A stretch of 49,815 nucleotides of DNA from a virus, in the IMG/VR virus record IMGVR_UViG_3300031951_000246, positions 1 through 49,815 of that record; one strand, 5' to 3'. The notes below the pieces were generated by a model. The model did not search any database. It was not told where the DNA came from and was given only the letters and a program-made list of their open reading frames with translations. Numbering within the stretch: position 1 is the first letter of the stretch; each line of letters opens with the position of its first letter. Position numbers and translations under genes: made by a program. Shown piece after piece: positions 19,390-27,736 of this stretch.

Positions 19390-21275
19390 AAAAAATACTT
19401 TTGTTTGCGTTGGGATTGTTTATCCTCACTACTAACTTATTTGCACAAAGTGCAAACACTTCTCCTGGAACTGGGCATTGGGTTGTTATCGACTCAGGTT
19501 ATCAAGTAGCTACAACTACTGTAGGTAAAACTGTTGCTCCGTTACATTTCTACAACACTTCTACTAGTGAAAAAATTACAGGTATGCAGTTTCGTGTATT
19601 TTACGATAACACTGCATTTACTGGTGTTGTACCTTCTTTGAAGATTTCTACTTCAGATCAGTATCTTCAGTATGTAGATAGTAATTTACAAGGATTTTTA
19701 ACTGTAACTCTAGCTTACACAGGTTCTAGTTCTACTTTTAACTATTCTGACGGTGCTACATTTGATTTAACTTTTACTCACGCTGCCGAAGCTATATTTA
19801 ACAACTTAGATTCTATCAAGACTTTGAAAGTTGCAGGTGTGAAATCATTTGCAAATAGAGCTGCTACTAACTGGGGTAACGATACCACTTTGGTTGTCTA
19901 CTCTTATGGTGGTCGTTTCAACCAAAAGGTTCTTCGCTTTGCTGCTAAGTTTAAAAACGTTACGGGTTCTGATGCTAAGAATCTTTGGGTATCTTTAGAA
20001 AAGAAAGCTCCTACAGGTTCTTGGACACATGTAGAGTCAAAATCAACTAACTCATTGGGCCACGTAGTATTTAAGAAATTTATTGATACTACCTACTGGG
20101 ATGTAAGAATGGTTGTTAAAGGCGATACAATGACTCCTGGTAACGTATTCTCTACTGCTGATGCACAAAAGATTAACCAAGCAATCCTTGCACAATATAC
20201 TCCAACAGGATTTGACTACTACACTATGGATGTAAACGGAACTAGCGGAGACATTTCTATTGCTGACGTTTACTCTGTATACGGACGTTTGGCAGGAAGA
20301 TTCTCTTCTTGGCCCAACTCTAAAAAAGACGTAATGTTCTTTACAGTAGCTGAGTATAATGCTATCAACGGTGCTACTGCTAATCCAACCTCTACTTACG
20401 CAACTGTTAACAACTTCAACTATTCTATTGACGGTAAAGACTCTATTACTTACTACGTAGCAGTTAAAGGAGACGCAAACTCTACAGGATTTAAAATGGC
20501 TCGTTTGACTCCTATTAAAATTGTTAACCAAGCAAATGCTAAGAACTACATCATTGACAAAACAGTAAGCTATGATGATCCTTCTTTGGAGACAGTAGAA
20601 ATCAATATGCCCAAAGTAAAAGTAGAGGATGGCAATTTGGTGAGCGTACCAGTTAAAGTTTTAACTAACGGTAAAGACCTTACTGCTCTTCAGTTAGACC
20701 TTAAATATGATACTGCTTACTTGTCTTTCAAACAGATTGAAGTAACAGAAAAAATCATGAAGTGGACTGCCTACACAAACCCTTCTAATGGAGTTGTGTC
20801 TTGGGGAGGAGCTGACCTTACAAATGACAATCTGTTAAAAGACGGAGAACAAGTATTTACTCTTCAGTTCATTGCTAAGAAACCACAGGATTCTTGGGCT
20901 ACAGCAGCCATCTGGACAGCAGAAAAGTACGTAGGTGATAACAAGGCTAAGGATATGAACATTAGACCTACTATGGGCATTGTTGAGGTTCGTAGAAAAG
21001 GATTGGTATCTATCAACCAAGTAAGTGACCTAATAGCATTTCCAAATCCTTCAGAAGGTGCTATCCAAGTACAATTCAAGATAGCCGAAGAGTCTGATGT
21101 AAACTTGTCTTTGTACAATGAGGTAGGTCAGTTAGTCCAAAATATTCTAGACAAGCACATGCCTGTAGGAAACTATAAGTATAGTGTAGATTTAGAAAGA
21201 TTACCTGACGGAGTTTATATCTTAACTCTTAAAACAGAAAAACAATTCCTAGATTCTAAACTATTAATCATATGA
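19386..21275 (+). CDS. T9SS-sorted protein with cohesin-like and dockerin-like modules
   Basis: 629 aa. The signal peptide (MKKILLFALGLFILTTNLFA) is followed by Q. Residues about 30-155 (KITGMQFRVFYDNTAFTG) and about 395-530 (LTALQLDLKYDTAYLSFKQI) look like two cohesin-like beta-sandwiches. Residues about 245-305 carry a dockerin-like pair: NVFSTADAQKINQAILAQY then MDVNGTSGDISIADVYSVYG. The last 85 residues (FPNPSEGAIQVQFKIAEESD ... LPDGVYILTLKTEKQ ... SKLLII) are a type A type IX secretion sorting domain. It should be exported to and anchored on the host surface. This is not a usual virion protein. Confidence 0.8.
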   Translation: MKKILLFALGLFILTTNLFAQSANTSPGTGHWVVIDSGYQVATTTVGKTVAPLHFYNTSTSEKITGMQFRVFYDNTAFTGVVPSLKISTSDQYLQYVDSNLQGFLTVTLAYTGSSSTFNYSDGATFDLTFTHAAEAIFNNLDSIKTLKVAGVKSFANRAATNWGNDTTLVVYSYGGRFNQKVLRFAAKFKNVTGSDAKNLWVSLEKKAPTGSWTHVESKSTNSLGHVVFKKFIDTTYWDVRMVVKGDTMTPGNVFSTADAQKINQAILAQYTPTGFDYYTMDVNGTSGDISIADVYSVYGRLAGRFSSWPNSKKDVMFFTVAEYNAINGATANPTSTYATVNNFNYSIDGKDSITYYVAVKGDANSTGFKMARLTPIKIVNQANAKNYIIDKTVSYDDPSLETVEINMPKVKVEDGNLVSVPVKVLTNGKDLTALQLDLKYDTAYLSFKQIEVTEKIMKWTAYTNPSNGVVSWGGADLTNDNLLKDGEQVFTLQFIAKKPQDSWATAAIWTAEKYVGDNKAKDMNIRPTMGIVEVRRKGLVSINQVSDLIAFPNPSEGAIQVQFKIAEESDVNLSLYNEVGQLVQNILDKHMPVGNYKYSVDLERLPDGVYILTLKTEKQFLDSKLLII

Positions 21276-21622
21276 AACTAAAAGAAAAATTAGGTTTTGG
21301 CCAAGCAGAACCCGTAGCAGTAGCAGACAACAATCGTTTCTACTACATGTTGCAACAAATGCAAGCCAATCGTTGGAAAATTACAGCTATTGTATTGGGG
21401 TTGTTTACCTTAATCATAGTTGGTATTAATGCTGCTGTCTTTGTAGGAGCTTCTATTGGAGAAGACTGGAAAGAAATGTTACTTATCCTCTTAGGAGCTT
21501 TTGTAGGTAACTTGAACAAAGTAGTTGACTACTGGTTCAACTCTGAAGATAGAGACAAAATGTTAATACAGAAGGTGGATGAGGAGGATGGTGTATCTTT
21601 GTCAAACACAACTAATCCATAA
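21272..21622 (+). CDS. Holin-like two-pass membrane protein, 116 aa
   Basis: Two membrane segments, KITAIVLGLFTLIIVGINAA (about 36-56) and MLLILLGAFVGNLNKVVDYW (about 70-90), follow a cytoplasmic N-terminus and precede an acidic tail. The LLGAFVGNLNKVVDYWF end is like phage holins. The start overlaps the previous stop (ATGA). Confidence 0.6.
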   Translation: MKLKEKLGFGQAEPVAVADNNRFYYMLQQMQANRWKITAIVLGLFTLIIVGINAAVFVGASIGEDWKEMLLILLGAFVGNLNKVVDYWFNSEDRDKMLIQKVDEEDGVSLSNTTNP

Positions 21623-21626
21623 TATT

Positions 21627-21950
21627 ATGTCAGAAGAACAAGAAGAAGGCGGAATGTCTGGTGTAAAGAAGGCAATCATCGGAGCAATTACCACAGCGGT
21701 AACTGCAGGTGGTGCTTGGTTTGCTACTCACTTAGGTGGTGGCGAAGATGAAAAACCAGAAACTCCAGCAGCTGTAGCTGCTCCCGCACCTGTGATTAAC
21801 ATCACTACGAACAACGAACAGAAGCAACAGGCAAACACTGGTGGCGGTAATACCGTCATCATTAAGGAAAAGGTAGCACCTGCTGCATCTACTCCTGCCC
21901 CTGCTGCTCCTGCATCTAAACCCCAAGCAGATGAAGAAGATCCTTGGTAG
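21627..21950 (+). CDS. Single-pass, Ala/Pro-rich protein (spanin-like candidate), 107 aa
   Basis: I start at ATG 21627 (MSEEQEEGGMSGVKKAIIGA), since an earlier frame start lies inside the previous gene. A weak membrane segment (AIIGAITTAVTAGGAWFATH) is followed by an Ala/Pro-rich flexible stretch ending in acidic DEEDPW. Location after a holin-like gene suggests an inner-membrane spanin-type subunit, but this is inference. Confidence 0.55.
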   Translation: MSEEQEEGGMSGVKKAIIGAITTAVTAGGAWFATHLGGGEDEKPETPAAVAAPAPVINITTNNEQKQQANTGGGNTVIIKEKVAPAASTPAPAAPASKPQADEEDPW

Positions 21951-22620
21951 CCTACTGTTAATAATCCTTATCTATGGTTGTGGTTCTATGAAGACCACAA
22001 CCGAGGATGAGGTTATTGAGAAAAAAGATATTTCTAGCGTGTCTGGATATACTGATTCTATTAAGAAGAACGTACAAGTAATTAGCATGGACATGACTAA
22101 AGTGTTGGCTATGTACCCAAGTCTTCAAGAGAAAAATGTAGGTTTAGGTTTTGCAGAATCCGTATTAGATTATTTAGATGAAACAAATCGTTTTGTATTT
22201 ACTGAAGAGAAGGGTGAAATCAAGGAAAGGATGGTAACTCAATTCAAAGCTTCTAAAAAAGGAGTCTTTGAAGAACCTATTGACGGCAAAGGAAAAATTA
22301 AAGCTGCCCACTACTTTGTTTATGTAACCGTTGCTGATTTTGCAGTAGACGAGGACGAGACTGTACAAGGTGGAAAAGCTAAAGTAGTGGTAACTACTTT
22401 TATCCGTTTGCAAGTTCGATTTGTAGACGCTAAAACAGGACAAATTTACATTGGTTCTGGTGAAGGCGAATCTATAAAAGTAGGAGAGTCGTTCTTAAAA
22501 TCTCTAGACGATATGAAGTTTTCTCAAAGTACCGTAGGTAAGGCAACACGAAAGTCGCTTGAAACAGCAACTACCAAAGTGATTGAAAACCTTATTAGAA
22601 ACGGTGTCTTTAAGAGCTAA
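21931..22620 (+). CDS. CsgG-like outer-membrane lipoprotein
   Basis: 229 aa. The lipoprotein signal ends at Cys17 (LLLIILIYGCGS). The mature part follows the CsgG-type pattern: a helix before TNRFVFTEEKGEIKERM, then the strand set KAAHYFVYVTVADFAVDEDE and a long strand pair (VVVTTFIRLQVRFVDAKTGQ ... IYIGSGEGES) before two C-terminal helices ending in ETATTKVIENLI. CsgG family proteins make outer-membrane secretion channels for curli-like fibres. It overlaps the previous gene by 20 bases and is followed by a predicted barrel protein. Confidence 0.65.
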   Translation: MKKILGSLLLIILIYGCGSMKTTTEDEVIEKKDISSVSGYTDSIKKNVQVISMDMTKVLAMYPSLQEKNVGLGFAESVLDYLDETNRFVFTEEKGEIKERMVTQFKASKKGVFEEPIDGKGKIKAAHYFVYVTVADFAVDEDETVQGGKAKVVVTTFIRLQVRFVDAKTGQIYIGSGEGESIKVGESFLKSLDDMKFSQSTVGKATRKSLETATTKVIENLIRNGVFKS

Positions 22621-24046
22621 CATATTAATCTTACTATTGAGTATAGGACTGAGTTTAAAAGCTCAGTCCTTTACTTACTCGTACAAAGATCCGTGTACAA
22701 AAGAATTAAAGTTCATTCTTGCTGATATGAACTCTCCGATAGTAATAAGTTACTACGGACAAGTAAAAAACTTCAGTTACACAGAATTGCAGGACGGTAC
22801 ATTTGACGCTTGGTTAAATTATACTTATGCCAATTACAAAACAACAACCCCATGTCAAGGAGTTTTTGCAACAACTACTACAACTACAAGCACAGCAACT
22901 ATAACTTCTTTAGTAAATAATGTGATGAATCTTAACTCTTTAACGAGTTTAGATTTATCTTCGACTTCGCTAGGATCAAGTACTTCAGTAGGAAGTACAA
23001 CATCTTCTGGCACAAATGTAAAAAATGACTCTAAAAATGGAAGCTCGAATAACAAAGTTGGTAGTAATGGAAACAATAGTACTACTGATAATTCTGGGAA
23101 TAATTCTAGTAACAGTGACCAGTCATCTGGACAAGGGTCCAATACGTCGTCGGAAGGACAAGTAGGCAATGGAAGCAACTCAGGTAATAATTCTAATGGC
23201 TCTAATGATGCTGGGGGTAACTCTGGGAGTGGCTCTAGTTCTTCTTCTAGTGGTGGTGGTAATGGTTCTGGTGGAGGTGGTGGTTCAGGCACCGCAGGTG
23301 ATAAGAAACCTGAAGAAAAAACTCCTGAAAAGATAGAAGAACAAAAGAGTGAAACTCAACAAGCAGGTGGAAGTTCGTCTGCAAAAGCCGCTGCTAAAGG
23401 GAAAGTAGAAACTCAAAAACCAGCTATTCTAGTTACAGGAGATATAGTTGGAGTCCAAACAGTGCAAGATAAAGCACAAGACGCTAGGGCAACAATGTCC
23501 TTTACTAGAGTTAAAGGAGACGGTACTGCCTCTGTTGGACTTGCAGCTGACTATATGGTCAATGCTAAAATAGGAAACTTTAACGGCGTGCGTTCTTGGA
23601 TGGGCGTTAACAAGAAAGGCAACAAACATATCAATGTTCTTTCGGCAGGAATTAACCTCATGCCAAAGTCTTACAACGGTTCTTTGTTGTTTGTAAGGGT
23701 AAACTCGCTGAAGAACTTTACAGCGCTCTACGGAGCCGCCGCATCGTATGGCGAGTTATTTCAAGAAGAAGTTATATCTACCCTACTGATAGGCGGTTTT
23801 ATGTATAAGGGACAACTTACTAAACACATAGATGCTACTATTATTGCCGCTAGTGTTTACGCTCCTTATACAAAGTATTACACAGAATCTTTATTTGAAT
23901 CTCAACCAATTATAGTTCCTTTTCTAAACATCAACTACTCACTTACAAAAACTTTTAAGTTCGGACTTACAGGAGGAGGCACGTACATCGCCAATCAGGA
24001 TGTCGTCAATTATCAAATCTTAATGGGAGGTAAGTTAAAGATATGA
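22604..24046 (+). CDS. Secreted low-complexity/outer-membrane barrel protein
   Basis: About 480 aa. No ATG is available. I use GTG 22604, giving MSLRANILILLLSIGLSLKA as signal peptide; TTG 22583 would add seven residues. Residues 1-100 form a small domain with two Cys. Residues about 110-260 are Ser/Asn/Gly linker (GGNGSGGGGGSGTAG). The last 200 residues alternate hydrophobic strands ending in LMGGKLKI, as in outer-membrane beta-barrels. It probably spans the outer membrane with an exposed or periplasmic linker, and may partner with the CsgG-like protein. Confidence 0.6.
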   Translation: MSLRANILILLLSIGLSLKAQSFTYSYKDPCTKELKFILADMNSPIVISYYGQVKNFSYTELQDGTFDAWLNYTYANYKTTTPCQGVFATTTTTTSTATITSLVNNVMNLNSLTSLDLSSTSLGSSTSVGSTTSSGTNVKNDSKNGSSNNKVGSNGNNSTTDNSGNNSSNSDQSSGQGSNTSSEGQVGNGSNSGNNSNGSNDAGGNSGSGSSSSSSGGGNGSGGGGGSGTAGDKKPEEKTPEKIEEQKSETQQAGGSSSAKAAAKGKVETQKPAILVTGDIVGVQTVQDKAQDARATMSFTRVKGDGTASVGLAADYMVNAKIGNFNGVRSWMGVNKKGNKHINVLSAGINLMPKSYNGSLLFVRVNSLKNFTALYGAAASYGELFQEEVISTLLIGGFMYKGQLTKHIDATIIAASVYAPYTKYYTESLFESQPIIVPFLNINYSLTKTFKFGLTGGGTYIANQDVVNYQILMGGKLKI

Positions 24047-25245
24047 GATGGCTAGTCATTCTACTCTTGTTTGCAAGTCCTCTGAAGGCTCAATTTACTT
24101 ATTCTGGATACTTGTACAATGCAAACGGTTCGGGCGCCTCTAACGTTCCCGTAAAAATATACAAGAGTACAGCAGGTGCTACTACTAAGTCAGGTACTTT
24201 TGCTAAGATAACTTCAGGTATTCCTTCAGATAGAGGACGAGGAACTTCAGTACTTCACTCAACTGCTAACACAGATGAAAAGTCTGTGGCTATTACATTT
24301 CCTTCTGGCTTTAGTCCTTCTTACGCAGGAACTAGCTATTCTTCAGGCCACGTTAACGCTAACTCTTGGTTTACTTTTGGAACAAGTTCTAGTACTGGAT
24401 ACAACGGAAATGCTACTAGTCCTAATCAACCTACTATCCATATTGGGTCGGTGGATAATGGCTCAACAGATAACAACGTTTCTTATGTATCAACTGAAAG
24501 TTACACTGATGGAACTTACGGTGATGTGTTTAGAGTAAGATACGAGGGTAACTGTAAGTACAACCAAACGGGAATCAATTATGTTTGGGATTTATACTTT
24601 ATTAAAAACCAAGCCTCAAAGCAGATAGTGGTTTGGAGAACATTCACCGCAGACGGTTCCAACCAAGAAATAATGGGTATATCTACAGGTAGTGCTTGGA
24701 TGGCAAGTACTCTCGTTACTACTGGTTCTTTTTCTGGCACTAGTTGGGAGATAAACACAACCTCAACCACTACAACAAGTTCTAATGTACTTGACGCTAC
24801 TGCATATACTAACTCATCGGGATACTACTCTTTCTCAAGAACTACAGTAGCAGGTAATCAATTCACTATTCAAGTCGATGCTCCAACTAGGATTCAAGCC
24901 TACACAAACTCAGACATCCAAGCAATATCAGACCTCATCCTCAATAAAGTGGTTAAGACTGGGTTGACTTTTCAGATGTTTGACGTAAACGATGACTCTA
25001 AAATAACTGTAGCAGATAAATACTACGTAGCGGCAAGAAAGGCTGGAAGATTTTCTAAGTGGAGAATAGCACCTGATGTCCGTATCTTTACAACAGCACA
25101 ATATGATGCTATCAAAGCTGCCACAACAAATGTAAGAGGAACTTATCCTGGAGTCAGTACTTATACTACTTCTACTCTTACTTCTGGAGGAAGTTTAAGT
25201 CTTTACCTAATAGCACCTGGTTATGCAGGACAAGTAACATACTAA
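24043..25245 (+). CDS. Secreted protein with dockerin-like C-terminal module
   Basis: 400 aa. The signal peptide (MRWLVILLLFASPLKAQ) is followed by a CarboxypepD_reg-like start (YSGYLYNANGSGASNVPVKI), a beta-rich Ser/Thr-rich middle, then YTNSDIQAISDLILNKVVK and FDVNDDSKITVADKYYVAAR (about 290-330), a dockerin-like Ca-binding pair. The next 70 residues (KAGRFSKW ... RIFTTAQYDAI) match the same region of the 629-aa T9SS protein. It has no T9SS sorting domain of its own, so it may attach to the cohesin-like partner. Confidence 0.7.
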   Translation: MRWLVILLLFASPLKAQFTYSGYLYNANGSGASNVPVKIYKSTAGATTKSGTFAKITSGIPSDRGRGTSVLHSTANTDEKSVAITFPSGFSPSYAGTSYSSGHVNANSWFTFGTSSSTGYNGNATSPNQPTIHIGSVDNGSTDNNVSYVSTESYTDGTYGDVFRVRYEGNCKYNQTGINYVWDLYFIKNQASKQIVVWRTFTADGSNQEIMGISTGSAWMASTLVTTGSFSGTSWEINTTSTTTTSSNVLDATAYTNSSGYYSFSRTTVAGNQFTIQVDAPTRIQAYTNSDIQAISDLILNKVVKTGLTFQMFDVNDDSKITVADKYYVAARKAGRFSKWRIAPDVRIFTTAQYDAIKAATTNVRGTYPGVSTYTTSTLTSGGSLSLYLIAPGYAGQVTY

Positions 25246-25246
25246 C

Positions 25247-25687
25247 ATGAAAAAACTAATCATACTCTTAATCCTAGCATTTGCAGGTTCGTTGAATGCA
25301 CAATGCTACAAAATTGACACCGTTAGAAACCACACACAACTAAGAACTATTGCAGGTAGGCCTGTAGACTTTGGTATAGTGGCAACGGCTGAACAACTTA
25401 TCTCTGCCAAGTATTCGCTGTGCGATACAGGCATTGGAGTTGACCTTGCAATTAACACAATTGCTATGCCTCAAAGACTAATTAACATTGCAGGGTTGCA
25501 GTTTTTAAAGAGGGACTATGTAGTCAATATGTCCATCACAGCTAATAACATTACACATTATTCTAGGAACGTAAAGACCGTTTATGTCAATGCTATGTTC
25601 CTAACTGTAGAGGACATTCCTCACAACAAAAAAGCATACTCTAGGGCAGTAGAGAAGTGCTTAATAGATTTAGTTAAGGAGTTGTAG
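25247..25687 (+). CDS. Secreted hypothetical protein, 146 aa
   Basis: The signal peptide (MKKLIILLILAFAGSLNAQ) is followed by Cys two residues on (QCYKID), which may be a plain signal peptidase I site. The mature part is beta-rich and ends in a helix (AYSRAVEKCLIDLVKEL). Last gene of the envelope cassette, with only one base between it and the previous stop. Possibly a periplasmic accessory of the CsgG-like/barrel pair; no family is recognised. Confidence 0.65.
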   Translation: MKKLIILLILAFAGSLNAQCYKIDTVRNHTQLRTIAGRPVDFGIVATAEQLISAKYSLCDTGIGVDLAINTIAMPQRLINIAGLQFLKRDYVVNMSITANNITHYSRNVKTVYVNAMFLTVEDIPHNKKAYSRAVEKCLIDLVKEL

Positions 25688-25722
25688 CCCGTATTTACTG
25701 GGGTTTCCAGTTATAATCTTAT

Positions 25723-25746
25723 CTTAACTTTAGTTGTTAAGTTTTT
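25723..25746 (+). terminator. Terminator of the envelope cassette
   Basis: CTTAAC / GTTAAG, 6 bp with a seven-base loop, then TTTTT. The low GC makes it a moderate call. Confidence 0.55.
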
Positions 25747-25776
25747 AGCTTAACTTACTTAGTTATAACTTTAGAC

Positions 25777-25806
25777 TTGACTTTTTATATTAGGATAGTA
25801 TATTTG
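25777..25806 (+). promoter_or_regulatory. Late promoter before packaging genes
   Basis: TTGAC (25777) - N17 - TATATTTG (25799-25806), 30 bases before the ATG at 25837. Confidence 0.8.
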
Positions 25807-25836
25807 CATTAGTTGTAACAGACAACCAACCATATT

Positions 25837-26217
25837 ATGAAAAAACTTTTGCGAAAGTACCCTGACCCTATTTTAATTCACAGGGATTACATTGATGTCT
25901 TGCTGAGGCTAGCAGGTTATCGCTTATCTGATTTATCAGTAACAATTTTAGCATACTCTAGTTACAGAAAAGCATTGACCTCTGAGACTAAGAAAGAGAT
26001 TGCGGAAAAGTTTAACACAAGCATCCAAGTAATTTCTAACACAATCACCAAGTTAAGAAAACAACAGTTATTGTTGAAGAACAACTTGAATCCTAAATTG
26101 AAACCAGAAAACGACAACCAATCAGCATTAACCATTTATTTTACTCTAGAGCCTAAAACTAAAATAAGAAAAACTGTATTGTCAGAAAGTAACATAACGG
26201 AACAGACTCCTGCATGA
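25837..26217 (+). CDS. Winged-helix DNA-binding protein, 126 aa
   Basis: The core has a MarR-like HTH pattern: LAYSSYRKALTSETKKEIA, then FNTSIQVISNTITKLRKQQL, i.e. a recognition helix and wing start (about 48-88). The C-terminal 40 residues are charged and likely disordered. It lies first in the packaging operon, so it may regulate late genes or serve in packaging. A similarly placed small HTH gene is known in crAss-like genomes. Confidence 0.65.
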   Translation: MKKLLRKYPDPILIHRDYIDVLLRLAGYRLSDLSVTILAYSSYRKALTSETKKEIAEKFNTSIQVISNTITKLRKQQLLLKNNLNPKLKPENDNQSALTIYFTLEPKTKIRKTVLSESNITEQTPA

Positions 26218-26774
26218 GAAAAGACCTTCAAATAGAACTCAAGGTATTTGGATTGTATAGTACGGCAGCCAAAGAGTTAAAGTGCACTAGCTCAGAGGTA
26301 GATGAAGTTTATTCTTGGTATTTAGGAGAAATCGTAGAATCCCTAAAGAAGACCGAGACCAAACAAGTCTACCTCAAAGGCTTAGGACGCTTAAGAGCTA
26401 ATCCTGCATGCATACCAAATATCCTATACTATAATATTGTAAGGTACATAGACATGGCTGGGTTTATGGTAAAGTTCCCAAAATACCACACCAAAAGTAG
26501 AGCAAACTTTATGACTGTTATCTACGAGAACTACAAAAAACTATACGAAGAGGGTTTGAAGAAGATGGACATTCTTATAAATGAACCTATATTTGATAAG
26601 CCTATGTATCACAAACAAAGACAAAGGCTAGTTAACTTTAACCAAGACAGATTAGAAAAACTATATGAATCCATTTGCAGACTACATGAAGCTGCTGAAG
26701 CAGGGAGTAAAGAACGCGGACAAGATAATCGAGGGGATCAGCAACAAGACATTGAAAGAATTCAATTTACTTAA
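26214..26774 (+). CDS. IHF/HU-like DNA-binding protein, 186 aa
   Basis: Residues about 28-65 (EVDEVYSWYLGEIVESLKKT, then KQVYLKGLGRLRANP) follow the N-terminal IHF/HU pattern: a helix, then the 'V.L.GfG.f' strand. The DNA-binding arms are not clear, and the C-terminal 90 residues are helical. crAss-like phages encode IHF-type subunits, and this window has a second candidate at 42839. Its last 110 coding bases overlap the next gene in another frame. Confidence 0.55.
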   Translation: MRKDLQIELKVFGLYSTAAKELKCTSSEVDEVYSWYLGEIVESLKKTETKQVYLKGLGRLRANPACIPNILYYNIVRYIDMAGFMVKFPKYHTKSRANFMTVIYENYKKLYEEGLKKMDILINEPIFDKPMYHKQRQRLVNFNQDRLEKLYESICRLHEAAEAGSKERGQDNRGDQQQDIERIQFT

Positions 26775-27039
26775 TGAAGATGATCAGAACCGTATCTCAA
26801 ACCGAATGGACATATGTAACGCTTGTCCCTTCAACTCTACTAATGCTAGAGTATCTCCAGAGTACATGGCACTCACGGGTGTCCCATACGCTACTGGAAG
26901 AACCGAATCACACTGTGCGTTATGTGGTTGTGTAATTGAATTTAAAACATCTTGTTTGAGTTGTAACTGTGGAATAGAAACTTGGAACCAAAGACATCCA
27001 GAAAAGAAACAAGAACTAAAGTGGACCAAAAAACCTTAA
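26665..27039 (+). CDS. Zinc-ribbon-like protein, 124 aa
   Basis: Cys residues occur as CNAC (51-54) and CALCGC / SCLSCNCG (about 83-104), giving a pattern of zinc-binding knuckles. The N-terminal 50 residues are a helical region (MKLLKQGVKNADKIIEGISN). The first ATG overlaps the upstream gene by 110 bases; the in-frame ATG at 26686 is an alternative. It may bind nucleic acid or a partner in packaging. Confidence 0.65.
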   Translation: MNPFADYMKLLKQGVKNADKIIEGISNKTLKEFNLLNEDDQNRISNRMDICNACPFNSTNARVSPEYMALTGVPYATGRTESHCALCGCVIEFKTSCLSCNCGIETWNQRHPEKKQELKWTKKP

Positions 27040-27050
27040 CACCTACTAAT

Positions 27051-27209
27051 ATGAAAAAACCATCAATCAAATCAAGAGCTAACAAGGTAGAAAACCTTAA
27101 GAAAGCTTTCCGTATCCTTAACGGTTGCGGAGGAAACAAAGGCACTAAGTGCGGAGTTGAAGTTTACTATATGCCAGCAGATAGTAAGCTACAAGAGATT
27201 AAAGCTTAA
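27051..27209 (+). CDS. Small basic protein, 52 aa
   Basis: I start at ATG 27051 (MKKPSIKSRANKVENLKKAF), 11 bases after the previous stop; earlier in-frame starts lie inside that gene. The Gly/Cys pair region NGCGGNKGTKCGVEVYY could bind metal. Basic. Function is unknown. Confidence 0.6.
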   Translation: MKKPSIKSRANKVENLKKAFRILNGCGGNKGTKCGVEVYYMPADSKLQEIKA

Positions 27210-27212
27210 CCA

Positions 27213-27416
27213 ATGACAAAACAACCAACCAACCGTTTAAAACCTGAGAGTAAACCTACTTTCCAAGACAAGTTATTTCTAGTAACTAAAGTCTTTTGGA
27301 AAGCAGGTTACTCCTATGGTAAAACAGGAAGGAATGAAGATTTTTATGCTCGTGTACTGGAAGACTTTGCAGTCATGCCTGAAGACGAGTTTATAGAAAA
27401 ATACGAATCGCTTTAG
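27213..27416 (+). CDS. Small hypothetical protein, 67 aa
   Basis: Reads MTKQPTNRLKPESKPTFQDK and ends EDEFIEKYESL. A disordered basic start and helical acidic end; no membrane segment. It is packed between small genes just ahead of TerL. Function is unknown. Confidence 0.6.
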   Translation: MTKQPTNRLKPESKPTFQDKLFLVTKVFWKAGYSYGKTGRNEDFYARVLEDFAVMPEDEFIEKYESL

Positions 27417-27417
27417 T

Positions 27418-27735
27418 ATGGCACAGAAAAAACAATCTTACATCTCAGCTGAACTAGAGTGGGCAGAGGAGAAACTTAGAGAATGGAGACAGTATGTGGA
27501 TTCAAATCCACTACATTCTTTAAAAGACCGAGTAGAATGGAAACCAACTTCTAAAGGTGGTTCTATTCCTATGGTAATTGCTTCTATTGAACAACAGATT
27601 AAATCAATACGTGATACCATGAAAGAGTATCTTGCTCTTTTAGATGTGGTAGATAAACTTCGTGAGAAAGAAGAAGCCAAACTTGAGATACGTGGTTCTC
27701 AAGAAGTTAATGGCAAGATGAGTAAATTTATGTAA
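27418..27735 (+). CDS. Coiled-coil protein before TerL (possible small terminase)
   Basis: 105 aa, mostly helical (ELEWAEEKLREWRQYVDSNP, then IASIEQQIKSIRDTMKEYLA ... EEAKLEIRG), and immediately upstream of TerL with a one-base gap. Position and coiled-coil nature fit a small terminase subunit, but no HTH motif is visible, so this is inference. It may also be a scaffold-type packaging factor. Confidence 0.5.
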   Translation: MAQKKQSYISAELEWAEEKLREWRQYVDSNPLHSLKDRVEWKPTSKGGSIPMVIASIEQQIKSIRDTMKEYLALLDVVDKLREKEEAKLEIRGSQEVNGKMSKFM

Positions 27736-27736
27736 T

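Noticed and set aside
21579-21626. Longer start for the Ala/Pro-rich protein
   Set aside because: The added residues overlap the previous gene and would put a hydrophilic stretch before the membrane segment; ATG 21627 is well placed after the stop.
22855-23292. 145-codon minus-strand Pro/Leu/Glu-rich frame
   Set aside because: It is the mirror of the Ser/Gly/Asn linker in the barrel-like protein; low complexity on one strand makes an open frame on the other.
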